Shown here: piece after piece, positions 35,624-44,158 of the stretch
Layout of the letters: each line of letters opens with the position of its first letter
Numbering within the stretch: position 1 is the stretch's first letter
Position numbers and translations under genes: made by a program
Assembly: GCA_016928295.1 (NCBI GenBank)
Contig: JAFGLA010000084.1
Location: 1-49,360 of the forward strand
Source of the DNA: Opitutales bacterium
Lineage (GTDB): Bacteria; Verrucomicrobiota; Verrucomicrobiia; Opitutales; Oceanipulchritudinaceae
Direction of reading: 5' to 3'
Length of the DNA: 49,360 nt
The notes under the pieces: model-generated
The model's database searches: none
Seen by the model: only the letters and a program-made list of their open reading frames with translations
Told to the model about the DNA's origin: nothing

Positions 35624-36622
35624 ATGTCTAGTTCCATACCGTTGACCTCTGGAATCAAGTCCAGCCTTCTGAGCCTCCAGAAAACGCAGAAGCTTTACGA
35701 TCAGACTCAGGAAAACCTTACAACTGGGCTGAAGGTGAATAAGCCTTCCGACGATCCGGCCGCTTACTATGCGGCTGCCACCCTGAATGACCGTGCGTCG
35801 GCTCTTGAAGGACGCCTCGACAACATGGGGCAGGCCGTGCAGGCCATCGCCGCAGCTGACAATGGCATCTCTGCCATCACGAGCATTCTTGAGAATATGA
35901 AGGCGATTGTAGAGAACGCATTGTCCACAGACGTGGATGACGATTCCACACGCGCCGCTCTTGGCAAGAAGTTCAACGACCTGGTTGTGCAGCTCAACGG
36001 TTTTGCCGGTGACAGCGCCTACGGAGGGGTGAACCTGCTCGACAACGACCAGTCCATCAAGGTCCAGATGGGGCAGAGCTACAACGAGAGCGTGTTCACG
36101 GTTCAGGGCTTCCACATCGCAGGTGTGGAAAGCACGGGCACAGATAGCGAAGTGACGGCCATTGGCTCTGACAGTGTTCCTGACAGTTGGGGCGCCGGTG
36201 CAGCGGAGGTAACGAACTACTCTTTCGCCCTCAACAAGGTTGAAGATCCTACAACCGTCATCGGCATCAAGAGCTTCGGCACGGATGCCACAGGTGCCGC
36301 CGGTCACGAGATCGACTGGAAGGACTCCGATACCTACAAGGACACCCTTTCCGATGTGCTTGACCAGATCGAGAATGTAACGGCGGTGCTCGAAACACGC
36401 AGCAAGCTCTTCTCCTTCGACTCTAGCACCATATCGCTCCGTCAGGATTACACACAGGAGTTCATCAACACCCTCGAAGAAGGTGCCGACAACCTGACAC
36501 TGGCAGATCTGAATGAAGAGTCCGCCAACCTCCTCGCCCTCCAGACTTCGCAGTCCCTGGGCGTGCAGGCAATGAGCCTTTCCAATCAGCAGACCCAGAA
36601 CGTTCTGCGCCTGCTCCAGTAA
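35624..36622 (+). CDS. Flagellin
   Basis: A 332-aa filament protein. The N-terminal D0/D1 part (SLLSLQKTQKLYDQTQENL then TTGLKVNKPSDDPAAYYAA) and the C-terminal part (NLTLADLNEESANLLALQTS, then QALSL-type helix ending VLRLLQ) are conserved. The short central domain (about 140-260) is Ser/Thr/Asp-rich and would face outward. The C-terminal 'DLNEESANLLALQT' style resembles flagellins of Alphaproteobacteria, in agreement with the flbT and flaF genes nearby. A TAGGAG ribosome site precedes the ATG, one of few good ones here. The TPR-GT41 enzyme downstream may glycosylate exposed Ser/Thr residues; that is inference. Confidence 0.92.
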   Translation: MSSSIPLTSGIKSSLLSLQKTQKLYDQTQENLTTGLKVNKPSDDPAAYYAAATLNDRASALEGRLDNMGQAVQAIAAADNGISAITSILENMKAIVENALSTDVDDDSTRAALGKKFNDLVVQLNGFAGDSAYGGVNLLDNDQSIKVQMGQSYNESVFTVQGFHIAGVESTGTDSEVTAIGSDSVPDSWGAGAAEVTNYSFALNKVEDPTTVIGIKSFGTDATGAAGHEIDWKDSDTYKDTLSDVLDQIENVTAVLETRSKLFSFDSSTISLRQDYTQEFINTLEEGADNLTLADLNEESANLLALQTSQSLGVQAMSLSNQQTQNVLRLLQ

Positions 36623-36666
36623 TTGAAGCGGCAAAAAGCTTCGATTGACAGGTAATTAAGACTCTT

Positions 36667-36711
36667 ACGCTGGGCGGCCCGGCTGTTAAAGGCCGAGCCG
36701 CCCAAGTCGCG
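36667..36711 (+). terminator. Terminator-like stem-loop after flagellin
   Basis: GGGCGGCcCGGC (36672-36683) pairs with GCCGaGCCGCCC (36692-36703) around an 8-nt loop; flanking ACGC and GCGT may extend it. It starts 45-50 nt after the flagellin stop. No T-run follows, so it may mainly protect an abundant flagellin mRNA from decay. Confidence 0.6.
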
Positions 36712-36783
36712 TAGGAAAACGCGGTTAGAAAACGGAAATCCACGGCGCCGCAGAACACGCGAGCGCCTCACAAACTACCGGCC

Positions 36784-37137
36784 ATGTCCACTTTATCTCT
36801 GAAAGAGAGTTTTGAACGAATCGTTGCGCAAACCGAAAGCATGATTCGCGAAGTAAACCAGGCGCTGGACAGCTACGAGTCCGTGCTGGAAAACGGCACT
36901 CAGACGGAAAAAATGCTGGAGCTTGGTGCCTTATTGGCGAACGTTCGCCGCGGACGCGAGGAAGCATACGCACTTCTTGCCGCCGTCCCAAGCCCCAACA
37001 AGGTTCCCGCACACCTGTGCGAAGAAATCGTTGGCGTTACAAAAGGCCTGTTCGGTTTTATCGAGTCCTGCCAGCAGCGCGAAAAGCTCATTCAGCGCAT
37101 GGCCGAGAGTCATGAACGCGGACGCTTTGTAGCGTAG
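36784..37137 (+). CDS. Unknown helical protein, possible flagellar chaperone
   Basis: A 117-aa protein predicted to be nearly all helix, with no signal peptide or membrane segment. I do not recognise a family. Its size, helical make-up (SFERIVAQTESMIREVNQAL near the N-terminus and REKLIQRMAESHERGRF near the C-terminus) and place between flagellin and flbT would suit a FliT/FlgN/FliS-like export chaperone, but no signature supports that. Its ATG has no ribosome site. Confidence 0.6.
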   Translation: MSTLSLKESFERIVAQTESMIREVNQALDSYESVLENGTQTEKMLELGALLANVRRGREEAYALLAAVPSPNKVPAHLCEEIVGVTKGLFGFIESCQQREKLIQRMAESHERGRFVA

Positions 37138-37283
37138 CAGTTCATAACGCGCGAATACCCATCCGAGGTATTTTTTGCAGGGCACAAGCCGCCAAGTGGC
37201 GCGGAAGGTAAACGACCTGTCTGCTTGCCTATGGCCGCGTATCAGTTATTCATAATACATACACCTCCAATTTACATAATACC

Positions 37284-37682
37284 GTGCCACTGAAACTGAA
37301 ACTTAAGCCGGGCGAAAAGATACTCATTGCGGGCGCATTGATCGCAAACGGTGACGCTCCTGCCCATTTTACCATAGAAAACAAAGTCCCACTCCTTAGG
37401 GAGAAGGACATAATGGCCGAAAAAGAAGCGGTCAGCATTTGCGAGAAAATCTATTTCGTAATCCAGCTCATGTATTTCTCTTCAAGTAACATGAAGGAAC
37501 TGCACCAGCTGTATTGGAAGCACGTTCGCACGCTGCTAAAAGCATCTCCCAGCATGATGGAGCACATCAGTCTTATCAGTGAGAAGATTCTCGTTGAGAA
37601 ATACTATGATGCCCTGAAGCTCACCCGAACCATGATAGACTACGAGAGGAAGCTCATCAGCCATGCCAAGGAATCCACTTAA
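37284..37682 (+). CDS. flbT: Flagellin translation regulator FlbT
   Basis: A 132-aa FlbT. The N-terminal KLKLKPGEKILIAGALIANG (3-22) and DIMAEKEAVSICEKIYFVIQ are family signatures, as is the helical C-terminal half. In Caulobacter FlbT binds the flagellin mRNA leader and lowers its translation until the hook is complete. The start is GTG 37284. It overlaps flaF by 20 nt, so the two are probably translated together. A similar role on the leader at about 35530-35623 is inferred. Confidence 0.9.
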   Translation: MPLKLKLKPGEKILIAGALIANGDAPAHFTIENKVPLLREKDIMAEKEAVSICEKIYFVIQLMYFSSSNMKELHQLYWKHVRTLLKASPSMMEHISLISEKILVEKYYDALKLTRTMIDYERKLISHAKEST

Positions 37683-38058
37683 CGCATACGAGAAGGTCAG
37701 AAAACAGACCGTGTCGGGGCGTGAGATTGAGGCTTCTGTCCTTGAAAAGGGAGCCATAAGGCTACGCCGTTGCCAGGAAAACTGGAAGGGACAGAGGTTT
37801 GACCGTGAATTGGACGAAGCCCTGCGTTTCAACCAGCGCATATGGGACATTTTCAATTCCGATTGGCAGAGGCCGGACAATAAACTGCCCAAGGAGGTCC
37901 GTCAGGATCTGCTCTCGCTGGGCGTATTCGTTCGTAAGACCACTCTGGACATCATGGCTTACCCCGAGTCGCGCAAGCTCGATGTGTTGATTCAGATTAA
38001 CGAAAATCTGGCAAGCGGCCTGCGTTCCAAGGTGGAACCTACGGAAAGCTCCGTTTAA
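37663..38058 (+). CDS. flaF: Flagellar regulator/chaperone FlaF
   Basis: A 131-aa FlaF. Residues 4-11 (NPLNAYEK) and the block ALRFNQRIWDIFNSDW are family marks; L-x-x-E-V-R-Q-D-L-L-S-L-G-V-F-V follows. FlaF is required for flagellin synthesis or secretion in Alphaproteobacteria and acts with FlbT. Its ATG lies inside the 3' end of flbT in another frame. A TPR gene begins 39 bp after its stop. Confidence 0.9.
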   Translation: MPRNPLNAYEKVRKQTVSGREIEASVLEKGAIRLRRCQENWKGQRFDRELDEALRFNQRIWDIFNSDWQRPDNKLPKEVRQDLLSLGVFVRKTTLDIMAYPESRKLDVLIQINENLASGLRSKVEPTESSV

Positions 38059-38097
38059 GCCGCGGACTGCCCCACAAAGGAAAATTTCCCCCCAAGC

Positions 38098-38760
38098 ATG
38101 GCAATCGTGGCAAAAAGGGAACGCGCACCCAAATGCGCCGAGCACAGGGAAGCGTTGACAATGCTCGCGAACGGAATGGCGCGCGATGCAGTGTTGAAGC
38201 TCGCCTCGCTGACTGAAAAGGAGCCGTTCAACGCGCAACTGTGCGTGGACATGGGCAAGGGCTTGTTGCTTCTTGGCATGAACGAACAGGCGATAATCGC
38301 GGCTAGGCACGCGATAGAGCTGGACTGCATGAACGTCGAGGCATTCTCCCTTCTCGCTTCCGCTTTGGACAATCAAGGCGAGTATGCACAAGCGGAGCAG
38401 GCCCTGCGCCGTGCGCTGGACATTTGCATAAACGGCGAAGCTCCGCTGCCGGACCTTGAAAAGGAGCCGATGCCAATTCCGCTCACTGCGTCGGATTGCG
38501 CTGCGATATTCATGGATTTTTCCCTCTTGGGAGACTGCGAAAACCTTGCCCTGCGCTCTCTGGACAGCGGCAAAGAATACCGGCTAACGCTGCGAGTGCG
38601 CGGGGTTTTACCCACGGACGAGGATGAAAAGTGGACTCTCGTTCGCGAGGGTACGTATGGACGCTCCCGCGTTATATCCGCACTTGACGAAAAGACTGCC
38701 ACGGCGGTGCAGCTTTTTCCCGCAGAACAGTTCCCATACATACTTGAGAAAAAAGGCTGA
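38098..38760 (+). CDS. TPR-repeat protein of unknown function
   Basis: A 220-aa protein with two or three TPR-like helix pairs at about 15-115 (for example AIIAARHAIELDCMNVEAF and AQAEQALRRALDI). A C-terminal part of about 90 residues (130-220) is beta-rich and unrecognised. No signal peptide. Its TGA overlaps the ATG of the GT41 gene by one base (TGATG), so the two are translationally coupled and may act together, for example in recruiting flagellin to the transferase. That role is a guess. Confidence 0.7.
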   Translation: MAIVAKRERAPKCAEHREALTMLANGMARDAVLKLASLTEKEPFNAQLCVDMGKGLLLLGMNEQAIIAARHAIELDCMNVEAFSLLASALDNQGEYAQAEQALRRALDICINGEAPLPDLEKEPMPIPLTASDCAAIFMDFSLLGDCENLALRSLDSGKEYRLTLRVRGVLPTDEDEKWTLVREGTYGRSRVISALDEKTATAVQLFPAEQFPYILEKKG

Positions 38761-41099
38761 TGGACGAGGTTTACAAGTCTGCTCAATTAGCGCACAAGGC
38801 CGGTCATCTCGACAAGGCCGTTTCGCTGTACGAGCAAGCCATCGCGCTCAACCAGGAGCCCTGCCACGCTAGCTACCTGCTCGGTTGCCTATACATGGAA
38901 AGGGGAGAGCTTGAGCTTGCCAGCCCGTACATTAAGAAGGCAATTGAGGGCAACACCAAGCAGCCGACATACTGCGAAGCGATGGGCGTCCTCCACGAGC
39001 GCATGAGCCAGGATGAGATTGCCGAGACGTATTTCCGTAAAGCGCTCTCGTTGCCCAAGGCTCGCGCTGAAACATACACGCACCTTGGCAATATTCTTCT
39101 AAGAAGGCACGACGGAGCCGGTGCGTTGGAGATTTTCAAAAAGGCGCTCAAGCTCTTTGGCACTACGCGGAACATACTCGTAGGAGTCGTCGAATCCTGC
39201 GCCGAGCTGGGGCGTAGCGACGAAGCGCTGAAGATGATATCCCTTGCCAAGAGACGAAGCCTCTTTAGCGAAGAATTAGCCAATAGGCTCGAAGTTCGCG
39301 TGGCTCGCATGGTCAAGGACCAGTTCCTTGCTCTTGAAAAGGCAGAGAAGTGGGTCGCACAGGATCCTGAAAACATCGAGGCACTGAATGCGCATTCAAT
39401 CGCCCTCATGGGGTTGGACCGCGTGAAAGACGCCATCAAGGTCTGCCTGAAGACAATAGAAATTGATCAGACTAACGCCGAAGCTCTTGGCCGACTAGCC
39501 TTTGCGCTATCACGCATGAACCGTTTTGCCGAATCGGTTCGCTACTACGTTCTTGCCCTGAAGGCCAATCCTGAGCAGAAGAAGCAATACGGCGGGCTGT
39601 CATATTCCTTGTACAAGACATCAAGCAAGGGCATACCGGAAAACCTGCCCTTGGCCGAACACTACGGCAGACTGATGTACGAGCTTGAGCCGGAATCGTT
39701 GCGCACAAACACCGCACTGGCCTCGATATACTTCGCCATGAACAGGATTCGCGAAGGCTCGGAATACTTTGACATGGCGGTAAAGGCCGTTCCAGACAAG
39801 CACAACACCTCGTCGAGCCGCCTCTTTCACGACAACTACGTATGGTTCCTCAGTCGCGAAGAGCAGTATGATCGGCACCTATCTTGGGCGCGTGCCACGC
39901 GAAAGCGCCTTGGAAAGCCCAAGGATAAGTTCTCAAACAAGCCGGATCCGGAGCGCAAACTTCGCATCGGTTTCAGCTCCGCGGACTTTGCTTTCCACCC
40001 TGTGTCGTACTTCTTCAACCCCGTTTTCACGGCACTGAAGGAGCACTTCGAAGTATGCCTTTACAGCAACCGTTCCGAAGCGGACGAGGACGAACTTACC
40101 CGAATCTTCAAGGCACATGCGCACCGCTACGTGGACGTTTCCTCCATGAGCGAGAGGGAAATGGCGGACCAGATTGTTGAAGACGGAGTAGATGTACTAT
40201 TTGACCTTTCAGGCCATACATCGGGCAACAAGCTGGAGTGCTTCGCCCTGCGTGCCGCGCCCGTTCAGGTCGAATGGCTGGGCTACCCGAACACTACGGG
40301 TCTGGACACGATGGACTATCGCCTTTCGGACAGCATCACAGAGCCTGAAGGGGAAGCAGACCGTTTCAGCTCGGAAAAGATCATCCGTCTTGAAGGCGGC
40401 TTCCATCTTTACAGGCCCAATTATCAGATACCATCCGAAGTCGGCCCTTCGCCATTTTTACGCAACGGCTACATCACCTTTGGCAGCTTCAACAACCTGA
40501 AGAAAGTCAGCCCGGAATCCATCGCGGCGTGGGCCGACCTAATCAGAGCGGTGCCGAAATCGCGCATCCTGTTGAAAGACCGCGCCTTGGACTGCCGCGT
40601 CAACCGCGAGCGCATGATGTCGCTTTTTGCAAGCTACGGAGTCTCTCCATCCCGAGTGATAATCAACGGGATGATAAAGAACAACTTCGACCACCTGCGC
40701 CTGTACACCCAAGTTGACATAGCTTTGGACAGCGTTCCTTACAACGGAACGACGACCACTTGCGAGGCCCTCATCATGGGTTGCCCCGTGCTCACCATAG
40801 TAGGCGACAGGCACGCATCCAGAGTTTCCGCCAGCCTTGTCACAAACACCGGCCACCCCGAATGGGTCGCCTCGGACAGGGCCGACTTTGTGCGAATAGG
40901 GACGGAACTTGCCGCCGACAAGGGGCGTCTTTCGCAGATTCGTGACTCTTTGCGCAAAGAGATGCTGGATTCCCCCCTTTGCAGTGTGCAGAGGATGGAA
41001 GACGAGATGGTACGCGCCATACGCCACATGTGGCGGGAATGGTGCAAAAGCCAGTCCAAAGGGCACTCGAAAACCCTTGAAGCAGTTTCAATATCATAA
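38760..41099 (+). CDS. TPR-linked GT41 glycosyltransferase (O-GlcNAc-transferase/SPINDLY-like)
   Basis: A 779-aa protein with about 8-9 TPR repeats (1-350) followed by a GT41 catalytic domain (about 400-765). Hallmarks are GFSSADFAFHPVSYFF (404-419; His413), VLFDLSGHTSGNKLECFALR (479-498) and PVQVEWLGYPNTTGL (501-515). FGSFNNLKKVSP (574-585; Lys582 is equivalent to the UDP-binding lysine of human OGT) and GDRHASRVSASL (682-693) follow. The family moves a sugar, usually GlcNAc or fucose from a nucleotide donor, to Ser/Thr. It is encoded six genes' length from flagellin in the same run, and flagellin is the most likely acceptor. Confidence 0.9.
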   Translation: MDEVYKSAQLAHKAGHLDKAVSLYEQAIALNQEPCHASYLLGCLYMERGELELASPYIKKAIEGNTKQPTYCEAMGVLHERMSQDEIAETYFRKALSLPKARAETYTHLGNILLRRHDGAGALEIFKKALKLFGTTRNILVGVVESCAELGRSDEALKMISLAKRRSLFSEELANRLEVRVARMVKDQFLALEKAEKWVAQDPENIEALNAHSIALMGLDRVKDAIKVCLKTIEIDQTNAEALGRLAFALSRMNRFAESVRYYVLALKANPEQKKQYGGLSYSLYKTSSKGIPENLPLAEHYGRLMYELEPESLRTNTALASIYFAMNRIREGSEYFDMAVKAVPDKHNTSSSRLFHDNYVWFLSREEQYDRHLSWARATRKRLGKPKDKFSNKPDPERKLRIGFSSADFAFHPVSYFFNPVFTALKEHFEVCLYSNRSEADEDELTRIFKAHAHRYVDVSSMSEREMADQIVEDGVDVLFDLSGHTSGNKLECFALRAAPVQVEWLGYPNTTGLDTMDYRLSDSITEPEGEADRFSSEKIIRLEGGFHLYRPNYQIPSEVGPSPFLRNGYITFGSFNNLKKVSPESIAAWADLIRAVPKSRILLKDRALDCRVNRERMMSLFASYGVSPSRVIINGMIKNNFDHLRLYTQVDIALDSVPYNGTTTTCEALIMGCPVLTIVGDRHASRVSASLVTNTGHPEWVASDRADFVRIGTELAADKGRLSQIRDSLRKEMLDSPLCSVQRMEDEMVRAIRHMWREWCKSQSKGHSKTLEAVSIS

Positions 41100-41116
41100 T
41101 ACGAAGGAATATTCCC

Positions 41117-41884
41117 ATGCCCAGCCAGATTCCCAATGACGACGTGGCCGCACAGGCCGAAGCCAAGTATCGCGAGGCCCTCAGCCTTGTCCGCGCCGAA
41201 CAGAGCGCGCAGGACATGGAGCGCGCCGTGAAACTGTTCATGGAAGCGGCTGACATGGGGCATGTTCGTTCCCAGTGCAACGTCGGCTTCCTGTATTCCG
41301 AGGGCATGGGAGTGAACAAGGATATGAAGAAGGCCGTCGAGTATTTTCAGAAGGCGGCAGACAATGGCAATGCTCAGGCTCAGGCCAATCTTGGCGTGTA
41401 TTACGAGCAGGGGAACGGGGTTGAAAAGAACATTGACACGGCAATTTCCTGGTATGAGAAGGCGGCTGCTTTGCGCCAGCCCGACGCGGCGTTCAACCTC
41501 GCGCTATTTTACTACACCGGCGAACACGTAGGGAAAGACTACGACAAAGCCATACGTCTGTTCCGCGTCGCTGCGGACCAGTACCATCCGGCTGCGTGTT
41601 ACAGCCTCGGCCTTTGCTACAACCTTGGGCAGGGCGTGGAGAAGGACGACAACATGGCCGTATTCTACTACAAGCTCTCCGCCGACAAGGGGCACACAAG
41701 CGCCACATTCAACCTCGGTCTGCATTTTTACTACGGAATGGGCGGGCTGGAAGTGGACAAGCAGGAAGCCCTAGAGCTGTTCAAGAAAGCCGCTGCTAAC
41801 GGCCACGCAAAGGCCAAGGAGGCGCTGGACAGCCTAGTTGCAGAGCTTGATGCCGCGTCGAAAAAAGTTGAGGACGACAAGTAG
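41117..41884 (+). CDS. Sel1-repeat protein
   Basis: A 255-aa protein made of about six Sel1-like repeats of 36 residues (for example CNVGFLYSEGMGVNKDMKKA and NLGVYYEQGNGVEKNIDTAI) with a short charged tail. No signal peptide is visible. Sel1 repeats form a solenoid used for protein contacts. An AAGGA ribosome site lies 8 nt before the ATG. It ends the flagellar run, 17 bp after the GT41 gene, so a scaffold for the modification machinery is possible but unproven. Confidence 0.82.
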   Translation: MPSQIPNDDVAAQAEAKYREALSLVRAEQSAQDMERAVKLFMEAADMGHVRSQCNVGFLYSEGMGVNKDMKKAVEYFQKAADNGNAQAQANLGVYYEQGNGVEKNIDTAISWYEKAAALRQPDAAFNLALFYYTGEHVGKDYDKAIRLFRVAADQYHPAACYSLGLCYNLGQGVEKDDNMAVFYYKLSADKGHTSATFNLGLHFYYGMGGLEVDKQEALELFKKAAANGHAKAKEALDSLVAELDAASKKVEDDK

Positions 41885-41992
41885 TCGGGTAGGGCACTCG
41901 CATTACTTTCTCATCGCCTGCCGCGCAAGTGCGGTTCGCGCTCTCTTTGCGCTGGCCAAAGCTGGAAGAGGCGGCACACTGGCAGAGCATAC

Positions 41993-42724
41993 ATGGACTC
42001 ATTCAAGCGTATAGACTCTCGACTCGCCAACCAGTTGCGCGAGGTAAGCATTCAGCCTGACATCGCGCCCAACGCGCCCGGCTCCGTGCTCGTATCGTTC
42101 GGAAACACCCGCGTCATTTGCGGCGTAAGCTACGAAAAGAGAGTCCCGCACTGGATGATTCAGCAAGGAGTAGGCGGCGGCTGGATGAGCGCGGAATACT
42201 CCATGCTGCCGTATTCGACCATTGGCCGAAAGCCGCGAGACGTCGGCAAGGGCAAACAGGACGGCCGTTCTGTCGAGATTCAACGCCTTATCGGGCGCGC
42301 CATGCGTGCGGTATGCGATCTTTCCAAGCTCCCCGGATACACGCTCTGGATTGACTGCGACGTATTGCAGGCCGACGGAGGAACGCGCACGGCGTCAATC
42401 ACCGGCGCCTACGTGGCGGCTCAGCTTGCCGTTCGCAAAATGCTCGCTCAGGGCCTTATCAAGGAAAACCCGTTCAGCGAGGCTGTGGCAGCCGTTAGTG
42501 TGGGAATCGTGGACGAGCGCGTATTGCTCGACCTTGCATATTCCGAGGACAGCGCGGCGAGTGTGGATTCCAACGTTGTGATGACAGCGTCTGGCCGATT
42601 CGTGGAGTTCTCCTGCTCGGGCGAAGAAGCCACATTCGAACGTTCGCAAGTGGACGAAATGGCTGAAATGGCAACCTTCGGAATCGCGGAGCTACTGAAG
42701 ATTCAGGCCCAAGCACTTGTTTAG
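41993..42724 (+). CDS. rph: Ribonuclease PH
   Basis: A 243-aa phosphorolytic 3'-5' exoribonuclease that trims tRNA precursors. SFGNTRVICGV, GGGWMSAEYSMLPYST, RSVEIQRLIGRAMRAV (with the key Arg), WIDCDVLQADGGTRTASITG and SVGIVDERVLLDLAYSED are family signatures. Length is normal. It starts 108 bp after the Sel1 gene and ends 12 bp from the convergent sensor kinase. Confidence 0.95.
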   Translation: MDSFKRIDSRLANQLREVSIQPDIAPNAPGSVLVSFGNTRVICGVSYEKRVPHWMIQQGVGGGWMSAEYSMLPYSTIGRKPRDVGKGKQDGRSVEIQRLIGRAMRAVCDLSKLPGYTLWIDCDVLQADGGTRTASITGAYVAAQLAVRKMLAQGLIKENPFSEAVAAVSVGIVDERVLLDLAYSEDSAASVDSNVVMTASGRFVEFSCSGEEATFERSQVDEMAEMATFGIAELLKIQAQALV

Positions 42725-42736
42725 GTTGATTACGCA

Positions 42737-44158
42737 TCAAGTCGCGCTTGTCGGTATCGTCACGCTAAAGCAGGCCCCCTTGCCCGGCGTGCTCTCTGCG
42801 TTCAGCGAACCGTTGTGCTTTTGGACGATGGCTTTTGCTATCGCAAGGCCCAGGCCCGTATGGCCGGAAGCGCCGGTACGTGCCTTGTCCGCCCGGTAGA
42901 AACGCTCGAAAATATGCGGCAAATCGTCTTCCGAAATGCCCGGGCCGTCGTCTTTTACCGTGATCAGGCACGAGCCGTTCCCGCTATGGCAGTTAACCCA
43001 TACGCAGCCTCCTTCACGATTATGGCAAATCGCGTTGGCCACGAGGTTGCGCACAAGTATGGATAGCGCAGCCGCGTCACCCATGCATGGCGAAGGCGGG
43101 GCGGAGCAGTGGACCGCGACCTTGCGCTCATCTGCCATTGGCGCGAGCTGTTCCACTACATCGTGCACTATTGCGCTCATTTCGCAGGCGTCTGCCTTGA
43201 TCGCGGTGCTCTCCTGCCGAGAAAGCAGCAACAAGGCCTCGATAAGCTGGCTCATGCGGCGCCCGCTATCGTGACACACCCTGAGCGCAGCGCGGTAATC
43301 CTCGGCACTGCGCTCGCGGCGAAGTATGCGTTCAGATTCCGTAAGAAGTGCGGTGACTGGGGTGCGAAGCTCGTGCGAAGCGTCCGCAGTGAAGCGTTTC
43401 TGCCTGTTGAACGCAGCGTGCAAGCGGTCGAACGTCAGGTTCAGCACGCGCGCCAGTTCGTCCAGCTCGCTGTTGCCGGTGGCGTCGATGCGCTCCTCAA
43501 GGTTGCCCTCCGCGATGCGTGAGGCGGTGTTGCTGATCGTCGTAATAGGCTTCAATGTCCGCCCCGCAAGCATCCATCCGCCAACAAGACTGACTAGCCA
43601 TACGCCCAGCCCCGTCAGAAAAAGCCTTGTTCTGAAGTTCCGCATCTCCGCCAGCTCGTGGCTGATGTCTTTCCCCACGATGAAACACACTCCATGCCAG
43701 GTGCTTTTCACTATCTCCCGCCTGTTGCCAACGGATCGGATTTCCTCTCTGAAGCCCTGCCGCGGCGCGGTCGGAATGTCGCTAATCTCCGGCGTGTTCG
43801 GAGTTTGCAAAAGTACAGTGCCGTCGGTTTCTCTTAGGCTGAAATAAACGTAACCCGGGTCGCTGTTTTGATACGCAGATGAAAACTCTTGCCATACTTC
43901 GGGTTTATCCTCGCGCAGGATTTTGAACATAAGCTCCGGCGGGATCGGCGGTTCTTGTTCGTCATCGGAAGAAAGGCTCCGTTGTAAAATGTGGAAGCTC
44001 TCTCGCTCCTTGTCCACCAAGTCTCGGTCTATGCGTCGAATATGGTCGTTTTGTGCCATACGCAATGCCGTGAAGCAAAACGCCATAAGCACAAACAAGA
44101 GCAGCAGGCCATGCCAGACCTGAAGACGCCAACGGATGGAATGCAGGGGAGATCTCAT
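42737..44158 (-). CDS. Membrane sensor histidine kinase
   Basis: A 473-aa two-pass kinase. Membrane segments at about 15-33 and 178-198 enclose an extracytoplasmic sensor domain of about 145 residues. HAMP (about 199-252), HisKA with FTADASHELRTPV (256-268; His262) and an HATPase (NLVANAICHN, KDDGPGIS, HTGLGLAIAKAI) follow. This is the EnvZ/CusS/QseC class. It overlaps its response regulator by 4 nt (ATGA), so they form a pair, and it is the last gene of the exporter operon, which it may control in response to envelope stress or a drug or metal. Confidence 0.92.
   Translation of the reverse strand: MRSPLHSIRWRLQVWHGLLLLFVLMAFCFTALRMAQNDHIRRIDRDLVDKERESFHILQRSLSSDDEQEPPIPPELMFKILREDKPEVWQEFSSAYQNSDPGYVYFSLRETDGTVLLQTPNTPEISDIPTAPRQGFREEIRSVGNRREIVKSTWHGVCFIVGKDISHELAEMRNFRTRLFLTGLGVWLVSLVGGWMLAGRTLKPITTISNTASRIAEGNLEERIDATGNSELDELARVLNLTFDRLHAAFNRQKRFTADASHELRTPVTALLTESERILRRERSAEDYRAALRVCHDSGRRMSQLIEALLLLSRQESTAIKADACEMSAIVHDVVEQLAPMADERKVAVHCSAPPSPCMGDAAALSILVRNLVANAICHNREGGCVWVNCHSGNGSCLITVKDDGPGISEDDLPHIFERFYRADKARTGASGHTGLGLAIAKAIVQKHNGSLNAESTPGKGACFSVTIPTSAT

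Noticed and set aside
35573-36634. 353-codon minus-strand ORF opposite flagellin
   Set aside because: Flagellin is unmistakable on the plus strand with a promoter, ribosome site and terminator-like hairpin; the antisense frame is a by-product.
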